From DASWVC01 sp036401335 (GTDB taxonomy: Bacteria > Verrucomicrobiota > Verrucomicrobiia > Chthoniobacterales > JAFAMB01), in NCBI GenBank assembly GCA_036401335.1, contig DASWVC010000008.1:1-28587 (forward strand): a stretch of 28,587 bases of DNA. Direction: 5' to 3'. Of the stretch, positions 1-6,932 are shown piece by piece. The translations under genes were made by a program, and so were the position numbers. Positions within the stretch are counted from its first letter, which is position 1. Each line of letters opens with the position of its first letter. A model generated the notes under the pieces. It searched no databases. It was not told the origin of the DNA and saw nothing but the letters and a program-made list of their open reading frames with translations.

Positions 1-1652
1 ACCGCCTCAATGAAGGCGACGGCGTACCCGTTGTGTTCCTCGATGCCGGTCGCCACCGTGAGGATGTTCGGGTCAAAAATGATGTCTTGAGGCGGCACGC
101 CGACTTCTTCCGTCAGAATTCGGTAAGCCCGACCGCAGATCTCGAGTTTGCGTTTCAGCGTGTCGGCCTGGCCGGCCTCATCAAACGCCATCACTACCAT
201 TGCGGCACCGTACCGGCGTACCAGCTTCGCCTGCTCCCGGAATTTTGTTTCGCCTTCCTTAAGGCTGATGGAGTTGACGACACCCTTGCCCTGAATGCAT
301 TGCAACCCTGCCTCGAGCACGTTCCACCGTGAACTGTCGACCATGACGGGAATGCGCGAGATGTCCGGTTCGGCGGCAACCAGGTTCAGAAACTTGACCA
401 TGGCCGCCTCGGAATCGATCATTCCTTCGTCCATGTTGACGTCCAGGATGTTCGCCCCCCCTTCCACCTGCTGCCGGGCCACCGCCAACGCTCCGTCAAA
501 ATCGCCGGCCAGGATCAGTTTTGAAAACTTTGGTGACCCCGTGATGTTCGTGCGCTCGCCAATCACCGTAAAACTGTCGCTGACCACGTACGGCTCCAAT
601 CCGCTAAGTTCCGTGCGGACGGGAAGCTGAGGCAAGGCCCGGGGAGGCAGCCCTGCCACCGCACGGGCGAGAAGGGCAATGTGGTCCGGGGTCGTGCCGC
701 AACAGCCGCCGATAAGGTTGACCCAGCCGCGCTCCGCCCATTCCCTCAGTTGAGGGGCCAGTGACTCGGGCGTCTCCGGAAAGCCGGTTGCGGAAAGCGG
801 ATCCGGCAAGCCTGCGTTCGGATAACAGGAGACATAAATCGGTGCAATCCGGGAGAGTTCCTCGATGTAAGGGCGAAGTTCCTTCGGGCCCAACGCGCAG
901 TTCAGCCCCACGCTGAGCAGGGGCGCATGGGAGATCGAGGTCCAGAACGCCTCGGTGGTTTGGCCGGTGAGGGTCCGGCCGCTGGCGTCCGTGATCGTTC
1001 CGGACGCCATCACGGGCACCCGCCGGCCCAACGCTTCGAACACCCCTTCGATCGCAAACAACGCCGCTTTCAGGTTCAGGGTATCGAACGTGGTCTCTAC
1101 GAGCAGCAGGTCCACTCCGCCTTCGAGCAGTGCTTGGGCCTGCCCTGCGTAGGCCTCCTTGACCTGCCGCCAGGTCACTTCCCGTTTGCCGGGGTCATTC
1201 ACGTCCCGGGAGATCGACAGGGTCCGGTTGAGCGGGCCCATGGCCCCCGCCACGTACCGCCGCCGGCTTGGGTCCTGGGCCATGGCGGCCTGGGCCGCCG
1301 CCCGGGCCACGGCCGCGGCCGCGTGATTCATTTCGGCCACGCAAGCTTCCAGGCCGAAATCCGCTTGGGAGATCACCGTGGCGTTGAACGTGTTGGTCTC
1401 AATGATGTCGGCGCCAGCCGCGAGGTAGGCGTCGTGCACCTCCCGAATAAGGTCTGGGCGCGTGAGACAAAGCACGTCGTTGTTGTTCTTGAGAAACTGC
1501 GGATGCGCAGCGAACCGCGCGCCCCGGTAATCTTCTTCCTTGAGGTGAAAGCGCTGGACCATGGTGCCCATGGCGCCGTCGAGGATAAGGATCCGGCGTT
1601 GCAACGCCTGTTCAATGTCGAAGGAGTCTGCCCGTAGAATATGGCCGGCCAT
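1..1652 (-). CDS. metH: Cobalamin-dependent methionine synthase, N-terminal part (cut at window edge)
   Basis: This enzyme transfers a methyl group from 5-methyltetrahydrofolate via methylcobalamin to homocysteine, giving methionine in the cytoplasm. About 550 residues are visible. The homocysteine-binding barrel starts with LILDGAMGTM near residue 20. The three expected zinc ligands are present: Cys252 in GLNCALG (bases 897-899) and the Cys317-Cys318 pair in GGCCGT (bases 699-704). The pterin-binding domain follows and reaches DIIFDPNILTVATGIEEH at the window edge. The cobalamin and activation domains would lie outside. The start at 1652 is a choice: an in-frame ATG at 1673 directly follows an in-frame TGA and would add seven residues, and neither has a clear Shine-Dalgarno sequence. 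The gene follows ubiA on the same strand across a repeat-filled 243-bp gap, so it may have its own promoter. Confidence 0.95.
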   Translation of the reverse strand, partial: MAGHILRADSFDIEQALQRRILILDGAMGTMVQRFHLKEEDYRGARFAAHPQFLKNNNDVLCLTRPDLIREVHDAYLAAGADIIETNTFNATVISQADFGLEACVAEMNHAAAAVARAAAQAAMAQDPSRRRYVAGAMGPLNRTLSISRDVNDPGKREVTWRQVKEAYAGQAQALLEGGVDLLLVETTFDTLNLKAALFAIEGVFEALGRRVPVMASGTITDASGRTLTGQTTEAFWTSISHAPLLSVGLNCALGPKELRPYIEELSRIAPIYVSCYPNAGLPDPLSATGFPETPESLAPQLREWAERGWVNLIGGCCGTTPDHIALLARAVAGLPPRALPQLPVRTELSGLEPYVVSDSFTVIGERTNITGSPKFSKLILAGDFDGALAVARQQVEGGANILDVNMDEGMIDSEAAMVKFLNLVAAEPDISRIPVMVDSSRWNVLEAGLQCIQGKGVVNSISLKEGETKFREQAKLVRRYGAAMVVMAFDEAGQADTLKRKLEICGRAYRILTEEVGVPPQDIIFDPNILTVATGIEEHNGYAVAFIEA

Positions 1653-1740
1653 GATCAATGCTAAAAGTACCATTCAGGCCCGCCGGATGCAACGGGCGAA
1701 ACATTCAGGCATCACGATGGGTTGATAAGTCCAAAGGCAA

Positions 1741-1896
1741 AAATGCCACAAGTCAAAGAATCAAAGAATGCCACAAATGGAAGGCAGGGGCGTGCCAACG
1801 TCCCTTTCTGCCTCTTTGATCCTTTCATTTGCGGCATTTAACAGTGGGCAGGGCCGTCATCCGCTGCAGTTCTTCCATTCTTTGATCCGTGGCATT
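1741..1896. repeat. Intergenic palindromic repeat element, copy A
   Basis: Four related units occur in the ubiA-metH gap. Two read on the plus strand (1742-1770 and 1767-1787) and two on the minus strand (1809-1839 and 1873-1896). Each begins AATGCC(A/G)C and most continue into ATCAAAGA. Pairing 1741-1768 with the reverse complement of 1812-1839 gives 23 of 28 matches by eye. The outer right unit ends right at the ubiA stop codon. The same motif occurs after nuoN (15811-15944), so this is a dispersed family. It could act as a 3' hairpin for ubiA transcripts, but that is inference. Confidence 0.75.
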
Positions 1897-2744
1897 CACC
1901 AGTACAGATCGACCGCAATGGCCAGCACAAAAACCACGCTCACAAATGCGTTACTCCGAAAGAAGGCTTCGTTGATTCCCGCCACGTCCAGCCGCGACGC
2001 TGCCCGATGTTCATACACCAGTGCCGCTAATACCAGCCCAAGGCTCGCGTAATAGACGGGACCCAACCCCGCCGAAACGCCGAAGCCTGCCAGGCAAACC
2101 ACCAACACGCCGTGCATGCCCTGGGCAAGGCGCAAACTCCGCGGCACGCCATAACGCACCACCATGGATCCGAGCCCGCGCTGCCGGTCAAAATCGTAAT
2201 CCTGGATTGCGTAGATCAAATCGAATCCGGCCACCCAAAACACCACCCCGACCGCCAGGATAAGCGGCGGCCAGCCGAGCCGCCCCTCGACCGCCAGCCA
2301 GGCCCCGACGGGAGCCACGGCCAGCGCCAACCCGATGAACAACTGCGTGTAGGTGGTGAACCGTTTCGTTAGCGAATAGAAAAAAACAATGGCCAGCGCC
2401 ACCGGCCCAAGGACGAAACAGATCAGGTTGATAAACCAGCACGTGACCAGAAAACAGACGGCCGAGGAGGCCGTCAAGGCAATGGCAGCCCGTTTGCTGA
2501 CCAGCTTGTGCCGGCCTGCCGTCCGCGGGTTGGCTTGGTCGATCTCCCAATCGGCGACCCGGTTGAAGGCCATGGCTGAAGTCCGCGCAAACACCATGGC
2601 AAGCAAAATCAGGCCAACGACCCGCCAGCTTGGAAGCCCGTGAGCGGCCACGAGCATCGATCCGAAGGCGAAAGGCAACGCAAAGATCGTGTGGGAAAAA
2701 CGGATGAACTTCAGGACCCGATTCAATAACAACGGTTCGCTCAT
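1896..2744 (-). CDS. UbiA-family aromatic prenyltransferase (4-hydroxybenzoate polyprenyltransferase or MqnP type)
   Basis: This integral membrane enzyme attaches a polyprenyl chain to an aromatic acid during quinone synthesis. The protein has 282 residues, the usual length for the family, and about eight or nine hydrophobic segments. Both Mg-diphosphate motifs are visible: NRVADWEID (61-69) and the second Asp-rich motif IQDYDFD (180-186). The lead-in KFIRFSHTIFALPFA is typical of the branch found in bacteria that make menaquinone by the futalosine route, where the enzyme is called MqnP; UbiA proper cannot be excluded. The gene lies 57 bp after the Nudix gene on the same strand and divergently from the complex I operon, whose substrate is a quinone. 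The stop codon abuts repeat copy A. Confidence 0.9.
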   Translation of the reverse strand: MSEPLLLNRVLKFIRFSHTIFALPFAFGSMLVAAHGLPSWRVVGLILLAMVFARTSAMAFNRVADWEIDQANPRTAGRHKLVSKRAAIALTASSAVCFLVTCWFINLICFVLGPVALAIVFFYSLTKRFTTYTQLFIGLALAVAPVGAWLAVEGRLGWPPLILAVGVVFWVAGFDLIYAIQDYDFDRQRGLGSMVVRYGVPRSLRLAQGMHGVLVVCLAGFGVSAGLGPVYYASLGLVLAALVYEHRAASRLDVAGINEAFFRSNAFVSVVFVLAIAVDLYW

Positions 2745-2801
2745 GTGGACTTGTCAGGGTGCCATCGACGCGGGAAGCCGCAACCGGCGACGCGGCTGCT
2801 A

Positions 2802-3464
2802 TCAGGTAGCCGGCGGTTCATCCTGCCACTCGATCAAGTGGCTTTGCATCTTATCCCCGGCAAAAAAGAAATACCCGCGAAAACGGCGCCCCTGAAGCAT
2901 CTGTGGCAACCAAAGCCGGTCGTCCTCCCACATTTCCGAGAACGGCAGCGTCTCGATCGTGAACCATAGCGGATCGGCTTCGGCCGTTGACACCGGCTGC
3001 CCCTCAAAACCGAACGCTACATACGCGGTGCAGAGCAGGCCGTAGCCATCTTCAAACTGGAAGTGCAACAAGCCACGCGGCTCTGGACGCACCAAAGTAA
3101 TCCCGAGCTCCTCCCGCGCTTCGCGGTGGATGGCGGCCAGTGGCGTCTCCCCGGCTTCGAGTTTGCCGCCGACCCCGTTTATTTTGCCGGCCCCCAGACC
3201 CCGTTTCTTGCGGATCAGCAACACCCGGCTTCCCTGGAGCACAAAACAAAGGGTGGCCAGGTGCTTGGGTGTCCATCCGGACCAGTCGTGCCGCGAAATC
3301 AACGTAGGGTGAATGTCAGCAATTCTATCAGCGGGATGAATTGCATCAATGCCGCCAGTGGCCGCGGCAGGACCATGGAATGAATCCCACGGCCGCACCC
3401 GCTTGTGAAATTTTTCACAAATAATCGCTTGCGGGTCTAAACGGGCAAAACTTATGTTGGCCAC
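2802..3464 (-). CDS. Nudix hydrolase, MutT/MTH1-like (probable 8-oxo-dGTP diphosphatase)
   Basis: A full Nudix box (G-x5-E-x7-REUxEExGU) is present at residues 100-122 of the longest reading frame. The flanks resemble the MTH1 group more than classical MutT: KKRGLGAGKINGVGGK before the box, and MWEDDRLWLPQML with RRFRGYFFFAG near the C-terminus. The likely role is hydrolysis of oxidised purine nucleoside triphosphates in the cytoplasm. The substrate is inferred from family resemblance. The start is uncertain. ATG at 3464 gives 220 residues but leaves only 17 bp to nuoD and puts the CRP-like palindrome inside the gene. GTG at 3398 or TTG at 3302 would give a more typical length and leave room for divergent promoters. 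Confidence 0.88.
   Translation of the reverse strand: MANISFARLDPQAIICEKFHKRVRPWDSFHGPAAATGGIDAIHPADRIADIHPTLISRHDWSGWTPKHLATLCFVLQGSRVLLIRKKRGLGAGKINGVGGKLEAGETPLAAIHREAREELGITLVRPEPRGLLHFQFEDGYGLLCTAYVAFGFEGQPVSTAEADPLWFTIETLPFSEMWEDDRLWLPQMLQGRRFRGYFFFAGDKMQSHLIEWQDEPPAT
3403..3420. promoter_or_regulatory. CRP/FNR-type palindromic operator upstream of nuoD
   Basis: TTGTGAAATTTTTCACAA has perfect 8-base arms and contains TGTGA-N6-TCACA, the core consensus of CRP-family regulators. It ends 61 bp before the nuoD ATG, so it could regulate nuoD and the divergent Nudix gene. A very weak promoter-like pair (TTGCGG at 3429 and TTATGT at 3452, spaced 17 bp) follows it. That the site is bound by any regulator is inference. 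Confidence 0.55.
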
Positions 3465-3481
3465 TCAGGCGGAACCCCTCT

Positions 3482-4732
3482 ATGCCGACCACCCGAGAAA
3501 TTGAAACTCCTGACACGGTCGCCCGGGCTGCACGCTCGCTGGATGCAATCAATGACTCCGAGCTGCTGGGCGAAAAGCTGACCCTCAACATGGGTCCGTC
3601 CCACCCGGCGACGCACGGCGTGCTTAGGATCGTGCTGGAACTTGATGGGGAGCTTATCACCAAGGCCACGCCGGACATCGGTTACCTGCACCGGGGCGAC
3701 GAGAAGATTGCGGAAAATATGCAGTACAACCAATTCGTGCCGTACACGGATCGGTTGGATTACCTTTCGCCCCTGGCCAATAACGTCGCCTACGCGCTCG
3801 CGGTTGAAAAGCTGATGGGCTGGGAACTGCCTCCCCGTGGCAAAGCAATCCGGGTGATCTGCTGTGAGATTGCGCGGATTTCGGCGCACCTGCTGGGGCT
3901 TGGGGCCTTTGCCATGGACATCGGTGCCACCACCGTTTTCCTTTACACGTTTACCGAGCGGGAAAAGATCTATAACCTTTGTGAACTCCTCAGCGGCGCA
4001 CGGTTCACCACGTCGTACACGCGGATCGGCGGGCAGATCCGTGATTTGCCTGATGATTTCATTCCGGCACTCGTCCGCTTTCTGGATGAGTTTGTCCCGC
4101 AACTGAACGAGCTGGACCAGTTGCTGACGCGGAACCGGATTTTTGTGGATCGCACCAGGGACCTCGGGGTGATCAGCCAGGAAGATGCCATCGATTTCGG
4201 GATCACCGGACCCAACCTGCGTGGCAGCGGCGTTGACCACGATGTCCGCAAGGCAAATCCATACCTGGACTACGAGTCCTACGATTTCGACATCCCGGTT
4301 GGCACGGTCGGTGACGCTTTTGACCGTTACCTGGTCCGTATGGAAGAGATGCGCCAGAGCGTGCTCATCCTGCGCCAGGTGATTGACCGCCTTCCTTCAG
4401 GTCCCATCGCGGTGCAGGATCCAAAAAACCTGCCGCCGCGCAAACCAGACGTGTTGATGAAGATGGAGGAACTGATCCACCATTTTATCATCCACACAGA
4501 GGGCGTGAATGCTCCGCCAGGAGAAATTTATTTTGGGGCGGAAAACCCCAAAGGTGAGCTCGGCTTCTACATCCACAGCAAGGGTGGAGGGGTGCCTTAC
4601 CGGTTGAAAATCCGAGCCCCATCTTTCGCCAACCTGAGCATTTTGCCCAAGCTTTTGCCTGGACACATGATGAGCGACGTTGTTTCCATTTTGGGCAGTT
4701 TGGATTTTGTAATGGGCGAATGCGATCGATGA
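3482..4732 (+). CDS. nuoD: NADH-quinone oxidoreductase subunit D (49 kDa)
   Basis: This is the complex I connecting subunit that helps form the quinone-binding pocket at the junction of the peripheral and membrane arms. Its 416 residues match the family length. Visible signatures include LNMGPSHPATHGVLR (about 35-50), IGYLHRGDEKIAE and YLDYESYDFDIPVGT. The C-terminus reads MMSDVVSILGSLDFVMGECDR, the usual ending with Asp-Arg. The start ATG has AGGCGGA eight bases upstream. It is the first gene of the operon here: nuoA, nuoB and nuoC are not upstream and must be elsewhere if the complex is canonical. The stop overlaps the next start in ATGA. Confidence 0.97.
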   Translation: MPTTREIETPDTVARAARSLDAINDSELLGEKLTLNMGPSHPATHGVLRIVLELDGELITKATPDIGYLHRGDEKIAENMQYNQFVPYTDRLDYLSPLANNVAYALAVEKLMGWELPPRGKAIRVICCEIARISAHLLGLGAFAMDIGATTVFLYTFTEREKIYNLCELLSGARFTTSYTRIGGQIRDLPDDFIPALVRFLDEFVPQLNELDQLLTRNRIFVDRTRDLGVISQEDAIDFGITGPNLRGSGVDHDVRKANPYLDYESYDFDIPVGTVGDAFDRYLVRMEEMRQSVLILRQVIDRLPSGPIAVQDPKNLPPRKPDVLMKMEELIHHFIIHTEGVNAPPGEIYFGAENPKGELGFYIHSKGGGVPYRLKIRAPSFANLSILPKLLPGHMMSDVVSILGSLDFVMGECDR

Positions 4733-5031
4733 TGGCGACTGGTGCCGCTGGCCGGGTTGCCTTGTTGGGGGCACTGGCGTCTTTTGGGGCTTGTCACCGA
4801 CAGATCGACGAGCGAAACCTCCTGCAGCTCAGGCCGAACATTTCGCAGAAAGAGGTCGAAACCATCCTGGGACATCCCAACCGGACAGAGAAAATGGAAC
4901 TCGAGTTGGAAACCCAGAAGAAGACGATGGCCATTACGAGGTATTACTACGATCGGAATGGCGAAACGATTGTTCTCCATTTCCAGAACGGCTTACTGGT
5001 AAACGAGCCTGAACGCCTCAACCAACGTTAA
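4729..5031 (+). CDS. Small BamE/SmpA-like lipoprotein within the nuo operon
   Basis: A protein of about 100 residues lies between nuoD and nuoE. ATG at 4729 overlaps the nuoD stop in ATGA, which favours this start; ATG 4720 is also in frame. A hydrophobic signal segment (about residues 9-21) ends with FGAC, a slightly atypical lipobox with Cys22 as the acylation site. The mature part contains LRPNISQKEVETILGHP, which resembles the start of the BamE/SmpA fold, followed by a strand-rich stretch (YYYDRNGETIVLHF). A role in outer-membrane assembly is not implied by its position. Tight co-transcription with complex I genes suggests a co-expressed envelope protein. The specific function is unknown, and the family call rests on pattern only. 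Confidence 0.7.
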   Translation: MMATGAAGRVALLGALASFGACHRQIDERNLLQLRPNISQKEVETILGHPNRTEKMELELETQKKTMAITRYYYDRNGETIVLHFQNGLLVNEPERLNQR

Positions 5032-5040
5032 GTAACATCC

Positions 5041-5538
5041 ATGATGGAAATCCCGCCCGAGCTTGCGGTACGCATCGACGAAGTCATCAGCCATTATCCG
5101 GTCTCGAAACGGAGCGCCTCAATGCCCCTGCTCCACCTCTTCCAGGAAAAGTTCGGGCACATTACCGACGAGGCGGTTTTGTGGATCGCCCAGAAGCTTG
5201 AGCTCGAACCGATCAACGTTCTGGAACTGGTCACGTTTTACCCGATGTTTCGCCGCGAACCCGTCGGCCGGTGCCACGTGCGAGTCTGCCGGACTTTGTC
5301 CTGCGCGATGGCGGGCGGTTATGAGTTACTCGACGCTTTTTGCAAGCATGCCGACATTCAGCCTCATGCCGAGGGCCACGGCGGTCACCTTCTAAAAAGC
5401 GCGGACGGCCGGTACAGCGTAGAGTTTGTGGAATGCCTGGCCAGTTGCGGAACGGGACCGGTGTGCATGATTGAGGATGATTTTTACGAGGCGGTATCGT
5501 TGGCCGAAGTTCCTCAACTGCTACAGAAGTACGCCTAG
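5041..5538 (+). CDS. nuoE: NADH-quinone oxidoreductase subunit E (24 kDa)
   Basis: This is a thioredoxin-like subunit of the NADH dehydrogenase module, carrying the N1a [2Fe-2S] cluster. All four ligands are visible: Cys83 and Cys88 (VCRTLSC) and Cys132 and Cys136 (ECLASC). The N-terminal helical domain includes the typical LELVTFYPMF. Its 165 residues match the family. It starts 9 bp after the lipoprotein gene, with a second ATG immediately following the first, and ends 2 bp before nuoF. Confidence 0.97.
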   Translation: MMEIPPELAVRIDEVISHYPVSKRSASMPLLHLFQEKFGHITDEAVLWIAQKLELEPINVLELVTFYPMFRREPVGRCHVRVCRTLSCAMAGGYELLDAFCKHADIQPHAEGHGGHLLKSADGRYSVEFVECLASCGTGPVCMIEDDFYEAVSLAEVPQLLQKYA

Positions 5539-5540
5539 CC

Positions 5541-6932
5541 ATGGTTTCGATTGCTCGAACTCCGCACCCGCGCGAAAAGCGCCTGATTTTTAAGAACGTG
5601 GATCGTCCGGGGTACACCCCGGACATCGATTGCTACCTGGCGGACGGTGGCTATGAAGAACTTAAAAAGGCGGTCTCCATGCCGCCCCCGGACATCGTCG
5701 CCGAGGTAAAGGCTTCCGGACTGCGCGGGCGTGGCGGAGCCGGTTTTCCTTGCGGGGCGAAATGGGGGTTTATCAAACCGGAGGAAACCAAGCCGGTTTA
5801 CCTCATCTGCAACGCCGACGAATCGGAACCCGGCACTTTCAAGGACCGGTACATCATTCACCAGGATCCTCACCAACTGGTGGAGGGCATGATCATCGCC
5901 TGCTATGCCGTCAAAGCGCGGTTGGCGTACATCTACATCCGGGGCGAGTTTCCACTGGGAGCGAAAATTCTGGAACAGGCCCTGGCCGAAGCGCGCGCCC
6001 ATAACTTTCTGGGCAAGGACATTCTCGGCAGCGGCTTTGACCTGGAGATCTACGTGCACCGCGGGGCCGGCGCTTACATTTGCGGGGAGGAGACGGGTCT
6101 GATTGAGTCCCTTGAAGGCAAACGGGCCTATCCGCGCATCAAGCCACCTTACTTTCCGGCGGTGCTGGGCTTGTACATGAGCCCGACGATCGTCAACAAC
6201 GTCGAAACGCTGTGCAACGTGAAGCACATCCTCAGGATGGGCGGGGCCGAATACGCCAAGATGGGCCGGCCGAACAACACCGGCACCCGGGTCTTGTGCG
6301 TGAGTGGAGACGTGCAGCGGCCCGGTTATTTTGAGCTTGAAGTTGGCGGGATCACGATGGGGGAATTGATCTACGACGTCTGCGGGGGGTTGAAACCCGG
6401 CCGGAAGCTCAAGGCGGTCATTCCGGGCGGCAGTTCAGCGAAAGTGTTGCGTGCGGGCGAGCGGTATAAGATGAAATCCAAACAGCCGGACGGTTCGATG
6501 GCCGAGCGTGAAATCGGCCTGGAAGAGATCCCGATGGACTTCGATTCACTGGCCGCTGTCGGGTCAATGGCGGGATCCGGCGGGGTGATCGTCATGGACG
6601 ACACCCGCGACATGGTTTGGACGTTAAACAACATCAACGAATTTTATGCACACGAGAGCTGCGGCCAATGCACTCCCTGCCGCGAAGGGTCGTTGTGGAT
6701 GATGAAAATGACCACACGCATGCTGCAGGGCGGGGGCGTGTCCAGCGATCCGGACACGTTGAAAAGCGTGGCGGACAACATCGCGGGCCGCACCATTTGC
6801 GCGTTTGGGGAGGCATGCGCCTGGCCCACGCAAAGCTTCATTGCGAAGTTCCGGGATGAGTTCAGCGGCCTGGCGGAGCGGAACGGCCGGATGACGAACA
6901 ACGGCGCACCCCACACGGAAAGCCACCCATGA
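5541..6932 (+). CDS. nuoF: NADH-quinone oxidoreductase subunit F (51 kDa)
   Basis: This is the catalytic NADH-oxidising subunit, holding FMN and the N3 [4Fe-4S] cluster. The glycine-rich FMN/NADH segment GRGGAGFPCGAKW is at 63-75, CNADESEPGTFKDR at 90-103, and GAYICGEETGLIESLEG near 177-193. The cluster ligands are Cys374, Cys377 and Cys380 (ESCGQCTPCREG) and Cys420. At 463 residues it is somewhat longer than the usual ~430, because of an extra loop around 303-335 (KQPDGSMAEREIGLEEI) and a Pro/His-rich tail. The stop overlaps the nuoG start by 4 bp. Confidence 0.97.
   Translation: MVSIARTPHPREKRLIFKNVDRPGYTPDIDCYLADGGYEELKKAVSMPPPDIVAEVKASGLRGRGGAGFPCGAKWGFIKPEETKPVYLICNADESEPGTFKDRYIIHQDPHQLVEGMIIACYAVKARLAYIYIRGEFPLGAKILEQALAEARAHNFLGKDILGSGFDLEIYVHRGAGAYICGEETGLIESLEGKRAYPRIKPPYFPAVLGLYMSPTIVNNVETLCNVKHILRMGGAEYAKMGRPNNTGTRVLCVSGDVQRPGYFELEVGGITMGELIYDVCGGLKPGRKLKAVIPGGSSAKVLRAGERYKMKSKQPDGSMAEREIGLEEIPMDFDSLAAVGSMAGSGGVIVMDDTRDMVWTLNNINEFYAHESCGQCTPCREGSLWMMKMTTRMLQGGGVSSDPDTLKSVADNIAGRTICAFGEACAWPTQSFIAKFRDEFSGLAERNGRMTNNGAPHTESHP

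Noticed and set aside
927..1637. A long plus-strand frame of 236 residues opposite metH
   Set aside because: It is the antisense shadow of metH: the minus-strand frame carries all expected MetH motifs, while this one has no recognisable domain and a low-complexity composition.
1653..1740. Possible SAM or cobalamin riboswitch before metH
   Set aside because: The stretch has a small GC hairpin and two GCCTGAATG copies, but no recognisable cobalamin-box or SAM-aptamer core and too little room.
3452..4240. A 262-residue minus-strand frame opposite nuoD
   Set aside because: Antisense to strongly conserved nuoD sequence; its residues show no family signature.
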